Shown piece after piece: positions 1-37,140 of a stretch of DNA of 64,000 nt. The DNA is taken from positions 94,678-158,677 of the forward strand of contig JAHBMJ010004391.1 in NCBI GenBank assembly GCA_018398765.1. Reading direction: 5' to 3'. This DNA comes from Chromera velia (taxonomy: Eukaryota > Sar > Chromeraceae). The translations under genes and the position numbers were made by a program. The notes below the pieces were generated by a model. It was given only the letters and a program-made list of their open reading frames with translations, had not been told where the DNA came from and did no database searches. Positions within the stretch are counted from its first letter, which is position 1, and every line of letters begins with the position of its first letter.

Positions 1-786
1 GTAGGCGTCGGAATACAACTAGTAATTTCTTCCGAGGGGGGGTGCCTAGGAGCAAAGGTGGGCAGATGCCGGCAGTTGAGCTGAATGATCCGAGGAGACG
101 GCAACTTGCAATTTTGATTTTCTGATGTATGGTACGACAATTCGCTTGAATGTGGCTTTTCTGCAAGTCAAATCGCGCAAACTTTCAAAATATTCGTGAG
201 AGAGGTGCTTGTATGTCAGTTGGAGCGGTTAGGCGGAGGGATGGTGGACCGTTGGCCAGAAGTTTGGCCCAGAACGTACGTGAGAAAATCAGAAAATCAT
301 GATCGAAAGAGGAGTCATCGATCGAGGAGACGGCGTCGCATACGGCCGGAGAGCGGCGGGCGCGCGAGACGTCGAGGGGGCCGCGGGGAGGGGGCGCGGT
401 GCAATGACACATGAATCAGCATGAGTCAGCCACGTTTCCCATGGGCTGCATCTGATCCAACGAAGAGCCATATACATGTGTAGTAATATATCAGAGGCTG
501 CAGGGAGTTTTGCTGACGGAGCAGTGGTAGCGAAAGAGTGGATAGGCCTCGAGCGTGCATGCTCGAATTTTTCATCGGTCGTGTATCGATCCTGCCTTTG
601 CCCGTCTCCGGTTTTGATTGAGGCGAATTTAAGTGAGTTTGTCTGAAGAGAGGGCAAAGCATTTCAGACTCTCTTGGAATATTTCCATTGGAGTGAGCAG
701 GTAGCAGAAAATAAGTTGCCAGTCCCCTTCTCGCGGGCACACTGTGCGGTTCATATCTTGTAGTCTGAACTAACAGGAAGATCAGA
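1..786. other. 5' flank of the first gene, no gene recognised
   Basis: No coding signal stands out on either strand. Short open frames exist but none has codon character, domain motifs or plausible splice partners. The segment should hold the promoter and 5' UTR of the gene beginning at 787. I could not identify a TATA box or a specific regulatory motif. Confidence 0.5.
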
Positions 787-25659
<24,873 letters not shown>

Positions 25660-25858
25660 TTGAGGAAGGCCTGTCTGTTCAGGTGAGTGGAGGGAGGTCA
25701 AATGTTGGATCGAGTTAGACTTTCGTCGTGCGCCTATCCGATCTCCTCTTTACTTTGCGTTGGCCTGACACTGCGGCATGTTTACCACATCCTTTTTCTG
25801 ATGGTCTCTTTGCGTTGCGCGCGCTCTCTCTCTCTCCCCCTCCCCCCCCCGTCCCCCC

Positions 25859-25899
<41 letters not shown>

Positions 25900-26690
25900 T
25901 GAGTGTATTCTCTCTTTCACTCAGTGTGTGTCTGTGTCTGTTTGTGTTCGTGTGTCAATCTCACTCAGGTGCCATGGGCACGGCTGGCAGGCGCAAAACA
26001 AAGAGAGATGCGCAGACGCCATTGCGGTGAAACGGCCTCATCTCGTGACATCACGATGCTCATGCAGGGGGGGCGGGTGGGAAGGAAATTCGCGGGACCG
26101 GTGGGGGGCTCTCTTTTGTTTATGTCCAAAAATCGTACTCAAGGGTACCGCTGCTGGCGCCAGGGGTGCAGCAGACGGGCAGGAAATCTAGGACTGGGTG
26201 GACTGAGTGAGCGATGGCTCAGTCTTCGATGGTTTTTTGCATGGGGGGGAAATGGTTCACTAGAGCTTCCTTCCATTGCTCCTGGCTCCCCGATGGAGCT
26301 TCTCTTATCTTATTTATCCTTTTTGATCGAATGCCTGCTGAGCAGACAGAGAATGCCCTGGAATGATGATCCAGGGTTCGGTATGCACGGTGCGTCCCTC
26401 TATACAGGGGGCGGATTCGGCGTCGGAATGGGTGCGGATGGCTTCCCCATGCAGGACTGAGCAGGCTGAATTAATTGTACAGAAAAGACGGGAGGGGCAC
26501 AAGATTCCTGCTCGATCGGGGGCTGTGCGTCTTGCCCTTCCCGTGTCAATGGTTCAGGAGTTTTCCATTCCCCCCTCACTGAGTATTTCTGCATCGTCGG
26601 TCGACATGCGGAACCTTGTCCTTAGGGTTCTGTCGTCTGACAGTGTCCCCTCGATCGTTCGATCCTGAAAGAAAAAGGAGGGATGTCGTG
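25660..26690. other. 3' region of the giant gene with an orphan Gly-rich frame
   Basis: A (GT)n tract lies at 25861-25897. At 26346-26460 (+) an open stretch after a possible AG acceptor encodes a Gly/Met/Phe-rich tail (GGGFGVGMGADGFPMQD) and then TGA. Its composition looks coding, but it needs a donor of phase 1 that I could not place. It may be an alternative last exon, 3' UTR or chance. Confidence 0.35.
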
Positions 26691-27560
26691 GAGAATAATT
26701 GAGAAAAAATGTCGTGACATGCAAAGAAGCTGTATAGCTTTCCGGTCGTTTAACAAAGTTTCTCACTAGGTTTCTCAGGCAATCTGAATCCGAGTCTGGG
26801 GCGGTCGAACCTGATCAATCATATAAAATATCATTAACTTGCATGTCATGTCCCGCAGTTAGCCAGAGCTCAAGTAGTGTGCTCATCAGCTTAATTTAAC
26901 TGCCTCAATTCAATTCAACTAATGTTAAGATGTCAAAACTTATTATAGCAGCAAAAATCTAGACGAAAACAGTAACTCCATTTAATTATTAGGTTTTATA
27001 CACCTGGTTTTTTAATATGTTTAATATAGTACTGTTAACTATGGGCTAGATATATATGTGTATATATTTAATATTGTTTGCATTATAGCTATTGGGATAT
27101 AGCTAAGGATAAACAGGCTGATTTAGTCTCGGTATATTATTAAACGATTGATCATCGTAATTGATTTATTGATTCATTCCGCGTCAGGCTTTCCCGCTAC
27201 TAGTATGTCACTTTATGTTTGACTAGTATTAAGTATAGTATGTTAAAATGTTGTTATCTATACTAGTATTTATACTAACAGATTTTGTTTTCTCTCAGTT
27301 CTGCTCCGTCTGGCAGACGAGTTTAAGACTATACATACTAATTAACTAAAATGAAGGGGCCGGCTAGTCGGTGCATGTCTAGGACCGGACTAATCGATCC
27401 CTAGATCGATCCTGGTAGATCCTCGGGTGCAGTGTTTTGCCAGCCAGTACCAGTTAGTCCTCCTGAAGTTCGGCTGCTCAAGTTTATGTGAGCAATTGTT
27501 CAAGTTATCTCTACAATTCTCTGCATAATCGTTGATGTGCATATTGTTGCACACCTATTT
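26690..27560. other. AT-rich intergenic island
   Basis: Base composition drops sharply to AT-rich, with many short TA-rich words and several ACTAGTAT copies. No open frame, RNA gene or transposon ORF is visible. Confidence 0.7.
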
Positions 27561-27567
27561 ATAGTGA

Positions 27568-27797
27568 CCTCCCCAAACCTAACTACCACTTGAAAGTTTA
27601 AGCCGCATTTTTGGATAAGCTTGAAAGTGCACGCTACAGGCGCGCATCATTTATGGTGTTTCGAAAGCGAAAGCCGCATATCTGGATGGTGTCTTGACCA
27701 TCTACGCCGCAGGCGTGGACGGTCTCTTGAAAACCAATGCCGCAGATAGAGATTATCTCGATCATATTTTTTTAAGTGGTACTTAGGTTCAGGGAGG
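27568..27797. mobile_element. MITE-like element with 28-bp terminal inverted repeats
   Basis: The left end 27568-27595 and the reverse complement of the right end 27770-27797 match at 24 of 28 positions (CCTCCC..AACCTAA.TACC core). The interior is about 175 bp, non-coding, with four GCCGCA words. Size, inverted ends and lack of an ORF fit a non-autonomous DNA transposon. I could not define a target-site duplication, so an isolated inverted repeat remains possible. Confidence 0.6.
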
Positions 27798-28567
27798 TTT
27801 TTACAGCTTTGAAATGAAGACACAAGAGGAGATGGGATGGAGTGGTTTATGCATGCATGCATCATGCATGTACGAGTGCATGAGCAATTATTTGCTAAGT
27901 GCCCCTCACTTCGCTTTCGGGGTTATTCAAACTACCGATGCCCCTCGAGGCTACTCTAAGTCTCTGACATCCAACTATAGTTGGACAACTACAGAGCCAC
28001 TCGCTCCGCTCGCAACTCCAAAGGCCCCGGAGGGGACGAGGCCTTCAGGAGGACATGAATGAATTATACAGCTCCGCCCTCCGCGGGCCTATGCATGCAT
28101 TGGTCTGGAACCTAGCTGGGTAGGGGCCGTTGCATGTCTCCTCCGTCAAGTTGTGAGGGCATGCCGGGGCCTGTGCATGTACGCTCCCCGGCCTGCCGGC
28201 CCGGCGCGAGCGTCGCCTCAGGGTGTCGGAGGAAGGAGTCGCGGGGGATATCATATTAAGTGCCCCCCCGGGCGCGCGGAGAGCTCCGAGCGAACATGCT
28301 TCAAGCCTCGCTCCGCCCTCCGGGGCCATGTATCACGTCGCTCGGATTGAGTGTTTGAATTTAACAGCCGTGTTCTCACCCCTGAATTTAAACAGCAAGA
28401 GAACGCGCCCGCGGAAGCGAAATATACAGATTTCTCTTCCTTTGCCAGCTGATTGTGAACGATCGAGACTCACTTTCACGTTCAAATAAGTGGAGCTGCT
28501 GGAGCCGTCCGATCATTCCCGAACGTTCGGAGCAAGTGTTGCTTGAGCCCTGAAACAGCACCCGAGT
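27798..28567. other. Upstream region of the repeat/EGF gene
   Basis: Mixed-composition sequence with a GC-rich segment around 28150-28330 and several GCATGCAT words. No coding frame is convincing. It likely holds the promoter and 5' UTR of the gene starting at 28568. Confidence 0.45.
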
Positions 28568-29476
28568 ATGGCTTCATCAACGATTACGGGGCGCTGCCTC
28601 GTCCTCTCCGTCCTGCTTACCATAGGAACCCTCAAGCTTGCTTCAGCTCTACCGGTCAGGCATAATGCTTATGTACATGTTTGCAGCTCTCAAGCTGTCT
28701 AATGAACCGGCCAATGGCAATTTCTAGCAGTGACTGACCTTTTTTCCATTTGACACAAACATTGCAGTCAGTGTATATATGAACGTTCCTGCCACTGACC
28801 GCGAGTGTCCGCACGGGAAGGGGGGCGAGTGGTCCAGAAATTGGTATTGGCGCTGTGTCCAGACTTCCTTCCTGCACACAAAGATGGTAATTGAGGAAAT
28901 GACGGCACGAAGAATGTGCAACATATATATGACACCGAATTCGCGGAGTCAAATGCCATATATTCGATCCCCCTGCATGTGTGTTCCTAGGAGCCCTTCC
29001 ATTTCCGTTCCATCCACTGATTGTCCACGGGCGTGCAGACTGAGGACAGCTTTCCGGACCTGAAGTTGGACGGACTCTTCAACGGGTCTGGCTTGGGGGG
29101 GAAACTTCCGCTCGGAGGGGAGGGCCTCAAGGACAAACTGCCCGACTTGTTTGGCGACAAGGAGGGGGCAGGCAGCTTCGGAGATCTCCTCTCGGGCTTC
29201 TGGGATAAGGAAGACAAGAAAGGTTGCTCAGACAGAAAGAGAGCAGGAGGGAGTATATGTGCAGTGTGGAATTAAGAACGTGACAAAGGCCGCACACACG
29301 GGTACACGCAGGTATACACATGTGGCTCACTTAGTCTCCCATTCATGTCGACTCAACTCCGCCCTCTGTCAACTGCAAGACTTAGCCTGTTGGGAGAAGG
29401 GGGCATCAGGCGGTATGATTCAGATACCATGAGGGTTTGCGTGTCTGTCCGTATGCCTCTTTTGAAGCACTCAGTT

Positions 29477-29524
29477 TGACTGACTGACTGACTGACTGAC
29501 TGACTGACTGACTGACTGACTGAC
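29477..29524. repeat. (GACT)n microsatellite
   Basis: About 12 perfect GACT units in the intron before the EGF exon. Confidence 0.95.
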
Positions 29525-29835
29525 TCTCCTCTCTGTGAGGGGATTCGTCTTTATTTGACCAAACTTGCATGACCTCTGGAGTCCTGCCGCCTGCCCCGTT
29601 CTCCTCCTTTCCAACCCTCTGCGCTTCTGCATGGCAAGTGTCTGAGGGAATGCACTGAGTGCGCGGCTGTTGGCAGGGAAGATCTCGCCCCCTTCAACAA
29701 AGGCTTGCAGTAAAGAGAGGACGCCGCAAATGCTCCCTCCATTCACTGAAATTTGCTGGAATGCCAAGTGGAGGTCTGTGGAGTGCAAAGGGTGCATGCG
29801 TGCTTGGGCATGTAGTCGTGTAGGTGCCTGTCTCG

Positions 29836-29874
<39 letters not shown>

Positions 29875-29883
29875 TGTGTGCAG

Positions 29884-30021
29884 TGCCGGAGTGCGATCCG
29901 CCTTGTGCGAACGGGGGTGTGTGCTCGGCCGCAGGCGGCAAAAGCAAAGACAAAGGAAAGACTTTCAAATGCAACTGCCTCGGTACCGGATTTGCAGGCC
30001 CGACTTGCGAAGACACGCCGA
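29884..30021 (+). other. EGF-like domain exon
   Basis: One phase 1-1 exon encodes a complete six-Cys EGF-like domain, with C-x3-C-x5-C spacing at the start and C-x-C-x-x-G-x-x-G-x-x-C at the end. The Cys 3-4 loop is lengthened by a Lys-rich insert (GGKSKDKGKTFK). Symmetric phase and the intact Cys pattern support a functional module. Confidence 0.9.
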
Positions 30022-30100
30022 GTGAGTAAGTCACAACGAGCGCGTGCACGCATGAGGCTGCGTGCGAGGGAATTCATGATCGATTGCTGAGTCTGCCTCA

Positions 30101-30131
<31 letters not shown>

Positions 30132-31099
30132 AGTGTCAGGAAGCTGTCAAAACTTGATTCCGAAGGGTCATGAATCCGGTGTGGAAGTCCACCTGATATT
30201 TACTCAGCCCAAGTCATGCAGAGCAAAGAAATTCTTAGCGAGGCGGGGGGGGAGGGACAAAACATAAGAGAGTTTGAGACAAAGGAGGACACGAGGGAGC
30301 GAAACTGAGATCTGATGCTACGTTTGGGTGGAGGACCCGAGTCTCCTTGCAGACTTGCAGACCTTCTCGATCCATCAAAAGGAGCACTTGCATGACCAAA
30401 ACGGTGGCGCGACACGACACAAATAATCGATCATGGATGGATGGCCGAATTTAACGAGAGTCTGCCCAAGCCTATCTGGGTTCGTTGAGTCTAGGAAAGG
30501 TCTGTTGGGAGGTCTAGATGGCGTGATTGTGCTAGAGTGAATGCATCTGTCGCGTTCGTGTCTGCACATGACCTCACTATAAGTGCTAGCCTTGAAGTCC
30601 ATGCAGTGCCTTGAAGTTCTTGCCGATTTGATTTCATATTGCAGTTGACATCACTTGCGGCAACGCTGGCGACCTGGCCGAGGTCAACGTTGCCAACAGC
30701 ATCTCCCTCGACACATGTACCGCAGAAGATTACGGCGTCGCCTTGAATGCGGAGGGAGCTGTTGCGGCTCCCCACCTTGTGGAAGTCTAGGGGGACTTCC
30801 TGGTTGGTCGGTGCTTGCTGTTCTTTCTGAACAAAAAGAAAGTTAATTCTCTGGCTGGCTTCGTTCAGGAATTCCCTCCCCTCTTCTGGAGCTTTGTTTG
30901 CAGTTCGCACGATAGACTGCATGTCTTTTTCGCAAATTTCAAACGCGTCCTCGTAGGTCCTCTGTGGAATTCAATCAGGCCTACGGAAGTTGTACTTGAA
31001 TCCTCTTCTCCCATTCCCCATTTCTTTGCGTTTGCCCACAACGTCGATCGCTCCCTCCATTCTCACTTCGTTATTTCTTTCCTTTTTTCTTTCTTTTTT

Positions 31100-31137
<38 letters not shown>

Positions 31138-31627
31138 TGTCTGTCTATCTTTCTGTCTTTCTGCTTTCCGGTCTTTTGATGTTTTGGTCTTTCTGTCTTT
31201 CTCTCTGTACTTGAGAGAGCCGGGGAACCAAACGACGCATGAGGAAACGACGCTGTATTGCTTGTGACATGAAATTGGACTCTCTTGTCGTGAGTAAACG
31301 ACCAAGTGTCACTTAGGAGCAATCCATGGTGGGCATTTGACTGGTGCGCTATTCTTTTTCCTCTACTCTTCGGTCAAAAAGGAGACAGGCCGGTGCTCTT
31401 CAATCCACTCTCGCATTCCTCATGTGCATTCAAGCTGACAGGCAGGTTGTTTCCGGGGGAATGGTGGCGCTCTGGCTTTTCCATATGCACAGACATGATG
31501 CCGGTGCGTGGAACTTGTAAAATGTCCATGCAACGTACTTACGTCAAGTGATTGATTCATTTGTGCATCTCTGTAATAGATTCTTTCGGTTGCCTACTCG
31601 AGCGACATGCACGGTCTCTCTCTGCAG

Positions 31628-34058
31628 ATTCAGAGCAATGATCTGATGGAAGCCATCAACTTTCCCTCCCTGAAGACCGTCGAAGGCGACGCAGTAGTCA
31701 GCAAGCTCATTCTTTGTTTTTCTTCTTCTTCTTCTTCTTCTTCTTCCTCTCTCTGGCTCTCTCGCTTTTTTCGTGATTGAGAGCAGTGACTTTCGGCATG
31801 CAAAGATTGATAATGCAGCTTTTTCAGTCCGGGTCACTTTACGATGTTTGGCGGTGAGGTTTGGCACTGTATCTCCTGTCCCCTTCTTCTTTCTTTCTAG
31901 CTCTCTCCCTTCTGTAAGTCTTCTGAGCCTTTTTCCTTTTAAGCTTTCCCCTTTTCGCCTTGTGCCATCTTTCGGACTCTTTTGACACGTACGGACGCTT
32001 CTTTCCTTTCTATTGCCCATGCATACATGCAGTTTCAATCGAACGACGAGGCGCCTGACACCGGGCTGAAGGAGATCTGTCTGGATGCCCTCGAGACCAT
32101 CGTGGGGGAAATCGATGTTAGTCGGAGACACCTAGCTTTGCTTTTGCGTCAACCGACGCATGTTGTCGTGACAATTTCTAATCGAATTGCTTCAATTAAT
32201 GCGCAAGCGAGGCCGGTGCGTGAAAGTCACTGAAGGATTTTGGGGGTGTGCGAGTGAGTGGGGTGAGTCTGGGTGTACGAAAGAAACCGTTTGATTACAA
32301 ATGTGCTGTGGGCTGAAAAAAGCATTTTCTCTTTCCTCACTTCCGTGCTGCTGTTCTGTTCTGTTCTGTTCTTTGAGTCAATTCGCGTTTGTTTCCGTCT
32401 CGCATTAGGTTGACGGCTGCATGGTGCATGCACGATATTGGTACATGATCTGCGTGTTCCATGATCGGGGCGTGTCCCATGCCCTCCTTTGGGCCCTCCT
32501 CTCTTTCGGTGGTGTACTCAGCAAGTAAGCGAGCGAGTGAGTGAGTGAGTCACCTCCCCACCCCATACAAAACAGGACATGCACAAGCATGCCATGCAGC
32601 TTTCATCCAACGACTTGCTTGAAAAGGTCTCCATGAATGCGCTGAAGGCGCACTCTGATCTACTCAAAGTCAGTGAGTCGACGGATCCATCCTTTTCTTC
32701 TAACTGCTTCTCGCTGTACGTCAGCACGCGACTTAATTTTGTGAGAGCGGTTTTGATCGATCGATCGATCGATCGATTTGAAGGGACAACTAGGGATCCA
32801 TCCATCACGCCGTACCATGCAGTCAATTCGTAAGCTCTGACACGCTCACGAAGCCAAACCACTGAGAAAGCGCGCCTCAGTCCCATCTCTCGAGACTAAC
32901 TCACCACTTTCGAGAACAATGGAATGAAGTCAATTGACACTGAATCTTTGTCTTCTCCCTCACCCACGTGTAGGTAAACTTTTTCAAGATTAAGTCGATC
33001 TACGCCATGCAATCTCAGAGAGCACATGCATGCATGAATTCCATGCATCTGAGGGATGTTTTTGCACATGCACATGCACGAATCGATCGATGCGTGTACG
33101 TATTCAATCCTCCTAGAATAAAATAACAAACTGAAGCGTGTTCTCATCAGTAAGTGAAGAAGCTGCCTGTGTAGGCCCGCATGCATAAATGCAAAATTCA
33201 ATCATATACGGATCGATTGATCGAGGGATGTACAGATTACGTCCAACGACTTCCTGGCCGACATCTTCTTCACTTCTCTCGAGTCCGTGGGCGGCGACGT
33301 TTTCGTCAGTCACTCTTACACACACACGTAGATTGTTCCTTTAGTCCTCTGCATCGATTATGTCTGCTTATCATTCATACGATTTTAAATTTGATATTTC
33401 ACGGAACGAATTCATCTGGATTCACAAAGAAACACATGGGTGCATGAAGGCCGCACGCCGACAGAACACCATGGAACCTTCCGGCCTGCACTTTTTTTTT
33501 TGCGTGACCACGACTGCGCAGACATGTTAGGAGGAGGAGATCGTGCTTGCCTTCTGTTCTTGTTCACATGCATGCAGTCTCTCCATGCACACGCATGCCA
33601 AAATTCTAAGCGAAGCTCCACTATATGCAGACCAGAATTGGAGGGTGTGCTTGCTGCATATGATTTTTGCCCCGCATGCGTGCGTGCAGATCCAATCAAA
33701 CGACGACGATGCAGGCAGAGGGCTTATCAATCTGCAGATGCCCGCCCTGGTCTCTGTAGGGGGGGACCTTTCGGTCTGTCTCTGCATTGTCCTTCCTGGC
33801 TTGATTTGATTCCTCTGTCTCTGCATTGTCCTTCTTGGCTTGATTTGATTCGTTTGTACGCATGAACCGACTTGATTTCGTTTTGCAGTATTGATTCATT
33901 CCAGGAGGGATGGAGACCACCAGTCTAATTGACTCTTGGGTCCAACTGAATCAATCCCCTTCACACGTCAAGACTGTGTATGCTTGCAGGTTGCCTCCAA
34001 CGATGCGCTGCCCTCGCTGTTCTTTCCTTCTCTTGTCTCCGTTGGCGACAGCGTCCAG
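31628..34058 (+). other. Six single-repeat exons (31628, 32033, 32600, 33236, 33690, 33990)
   Basis: Each exon is 69 or 84 bases, starts and ends in phase 0, and begins with the same motif: IQSND, FQSND, LSSND, ITSND, IQSND, VASND. Each ends at the V-x-GD-hydrophobic turn. The 84-base versions (32033-32116 and 33690-33773) carry five extra residues after SND. This is exon duplication with the intron at the same place in every repeat. A diverged repeat follows at 34468-34599 (CDGNDVLESF). Confidence 0.85.
33775..33852 (+). repeat. Tandem duplication, 39 bp x 2
   Basis: Two adjacent 39-bp copies beginning TCTGTCTCTGCATTG, starting two bases after the exon that ends at 33773. They therefore duplicate the region next to a donor site. 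Confidence 0.85.
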
Positions 34059-34848
34059 GTAAGTGCTGCGATGGAGGCAGGTGCTCTGATTAACCAGCAT
34101 CCACCCTTTCCGTGCACATTTCCTCCCCCCCCCCCCCNNNNNNNNNNNNNNCCCCCCCCCTTCTCTCTCTCTATCCCTCTGAGAGTGTGTGTCTGCCTCT
34201 CTCTCTGAGAGCAGGACTCTAACGATGCATGAGATTCCTTTTCAGACGAGAAATCCGATTGCACTCACTGGAATGGATGCATGCTTTTCGAACCGATCAG
34301 ATTCTGTGCATGGAAGTTGAGAACAAATCGTGGTGTGCGTGCCACATATGACTGGATCGCCTTCGTGTCTGACTGCTTGGTCTTCGCAGACCAATTGGAA
34401 GGAGACGTGTGATTTGATGATAAGTTTGTGCATGGAATAGTCCTCGATCGTTCCTTCCTTCTTGCAGTGCGATGGCAACGATGTGCTTGAGTCCTTCTGC
34501 GCACCCTTGCTCTCCGAGGTCGCCGATAATTTTGTTCTCGGAACTGCACCCCACCTGACAACAGTCTGCGTCGACACTGAAATCGTTGTGGGGGATATTG
34601 TAAATGTCAGCCCGCGCATGCATTAAGTGTCATATACAGATTTCTGTCACGCAGATTTTTCAAAATTTCAATGGCTGATTGTAAAGATAATCCCTCCTGG
34701 CCGGTTGAACTTCCATCGAGCGATCATTCCTTGATAGATAGAAAGGCACTCGCTCCTTCGTGTCACAGTTATTGTGCCGGTAAAATCTTCCTGCCCTCGA
34801 TTTCCCTGAATGGACATTCCGGTTTTGATGTGCCTCTTTCATTGAGAT

Positions 34849-34886
<38 letters not shown>

Positions 34887-36277
34887 ACACACACACAATC
34901 GTCTCCTCAAATGAGTATCAAACTCAAAAGCACAAAACACAGGAAAGAACCAGCGTACAGGGTAGAAGCGCCAGAAGAAAGTTCTGCCTCTCCTTATGAG
35001 GAGGGATCAGGTGCAAGAAAGAAAGTGCGCCAAACAAATACGTACGCGAGAGGGCGAATCAAGCGTCTTTGCACAAGATAAGTTCGTTTCGTCAAATAGA
35101 AACGTGTATCCACGAGCTAAACTTTCGAGCTTGCAGGTCAATGGGGACGGTATCAGCGCAACTAACCCCAAGAAGTCGGTCTTTCTTCTCTACCTCCGTT
35201 CTCTGCGAAGCACGCAAGAAGCAGTCTTCAAAGTTGTTTGCATGTTCAACAAAGACACGCGAATCGATCCATCGATAGGTGGATCCATTTTGTTTGTCCC
35301 CCACGGCTTTCTCGCTCTGCTTGTTTCCATTTTGCTATAGCTCGAATTGAAGCTGCGCTCAATCTGCCGATAGAGAAGTTGTCGGTTTGCAATTTCGATC
35401 GATTCATCGAGCGGCACATCGCCGAGTCCTAGCTGCATGCCAATCGATCAGGCTCTGTATGGGATGCCCACGACATTGTGCAGTAAGAATCTGCGATCAT
35501 GGGAGAGAAACCAGAAAGAAAGCAACTTGTTGGTTGGATTGAATATTCGGATCATCGACATGATTCCATTCCCAAACGATGGGTCAAATTGTCCCTCGAA
35601 GCGACAACAAACATTAATTCTTGAATTCAAACTGGGAATAATTCATTTGGCCTTCGGGAACCCATTTCGATCGATCTGGTTTAACCTCCTGCCTATATGT
35701 CTGCCTGCAGGAGCTCCGATCCCTTGCGGTGGCAACTTGCGACAGTGAGTCTGATCGTCTCTTCATTCTTGATTTCCATCCTGCTCGATAATTTCTTCTG
35801 TTTGCTCCTTCCTGAAGGCTCTTCCTGCTTTTCTTGCTTCGTCATCGTTCATACATTCATTCATTCGTTCATTTTGGGGTTAATCGTTTCTTTTAGGCAC
35901 TCATTCACTCCTTCGGTCACAGCTTCTTACACTCATTCTTCTTTTGTCTGATTGCTTTCAGTGCTCCTCTTTTTCATTCTTTCTTACTTACTTTTGCTTA
36001 CGCCGAGAATTGATGCTCACTCGTGCTCACGGTTCGGATGGGTCTGAGTTGACCTGCATTCGCATTGTCAAGAAGATTGGCTCAGCTTTGCATGCCGACA
36101 GTCTCTGCATTTTTCTGAACTTTCACCGGCTGCCTGCTGTTCTGTCTCTTCATGCACTTTTGCCTTGCAGACTGCCCAGAAGAAAAGAAGGAACTGGAAA
36201 AGAAGGAGAAGGAAGAGGGAAAGAAGGATACCGACAAGGGCCTTTTCAGCGTCCTGGAGTCCTTCAAATTCTGGTGA

Positions 36278-36416
36278 AGAAATGAAGGGTCTGGAAGGCA
36301 GCCGGAAAAAAGGAAGGGGGGGAGGGGGAAAAATGAAGAGGAAGAAAAAAAGGAGGGGAGGAAGACCCAGAAGAATTCGTTCAGGAAAGACGCAAGGAGT
36401 ATTCGAGGGCGTCTGG

Positions 36417-36454
<38 letters not shown>

Positions 36455-36585
36455 CCAAAAGCGACACGTAGAGGGGTAGATGGAGGGATCTGCTTCTGTC
36501 TTGTGGTCTCCCTCGCGCACTCTTTCTTTCTTTACTTCCTTCCTTCCTTCCTTCCTTCCTTCCTTCCCCCTTTCTTTCTTTCTTC

Positions 36586-36616
<31 letters not shown>

Positions 36617-36619
36617 TCA

Positions 36620-36650
<31 letters not shown>

Positions 36651-37140
36651 AATCTTTCTTTCTTTCTTTCTTTGTTTGTTTGTTTCTTTGTTTCTTTCTT
36701 TCTTTCTGTGCATCTTCTTGGTCCGGAGTGCAGGGGTAATTCGACAGAAGCTAAATGCATGTTGCGTTTTCATGCATGTTTGTGAAAAGGGGGTCGAAGA
36801 CGACACCTAAGACATGTGCATGGGTCAACGTATGCATGAACATGCAGGAAAAAGAAAAATGATTTGAAGAAAAAGAGAGGCGCCCTTCCCTCTCTTCCAC
36901 CGTTCGACGGGCGTGGATGGAGGTGCGGGACGCCAACGGTCATGCTTCGTTCAAGAGAAACGGGAAGAATGAAAATTCGAGTTCGTTTGGTTTCGCTCTT
37001 CTTCGTTGAACAGATAGGAATATCACGCAGGTCAGGACGTGACGGAAAGGTCGTGCAAGCATCCCATGATCCCACATGTCTCTCATGTCCCTGTTCAAAC
37101 GCATGTCATACAAAGGAATCTAAATAAAAATAAACTGAAA
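36278..37140. other. 3' flank of the repeat gene with polypyrimidine microsatellites
   Basis: A purine-rich stretch (36300-36370) precedes a (CT)n tract at 36420-36451. Then comes a long (CTTC)n/(CTTT)n block at about 36512-36708. No gene is recognised; the long open frames here are microsatellite translations. Confidence 0.7.

Larger units (their letters stand above)
28568..36277 (+). pseudogene. Secreted EGF + leucine-rich (receptor L-like) repeat protein, interrupted by an in-frame TAG
   Basis: Exons: 28568-28654, 29039-29222, 29884-30021, 30645-30802, 31628-31696, 32033-32116, 32600-32668, 33236-33304, 33690-33773, 33990-34058, 34468-34599, 35137-35178, 35711-35744, 36171-36277. Phases match throughout and total 442 codons. 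Exon 1 is a signal peptide (CLVLSVLLTIGTLKLASAL). Exon 2 is Gly/Asp/Lys-rich. Exon 3 is an EGF-like domain (CDPPCANGGVCSAAGG ... CNCLGTGFAGPTC). Exons 5-10 each encode one 23- or 28-residue repeat of the type IQSND-L-x3-I-x-FPSL-x-x-V-x-GD-x-V, like receptor L/ECM33-type leucine-rich repeats. The last exon is Lys/Glu-rich and ends SVLESFKFW. The role is unknown; an extracellular binding scaffold is inferred. TAG at 30788-30790 sits in frame inside the first repeat, with conserved GDFLV directly after it. This could be a disabling mutation, an assembly error or read-through. If it is an error, this is an intact gene. Confidence 0.72.

Noticed and set aside
36480-36806. Open frames of Phe/Leu/Ser or Lys/Glu/Arg repeats
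   Set aside because: Translation of the (CTTT)n/(CTTC)n block; no start context or conserved motif.
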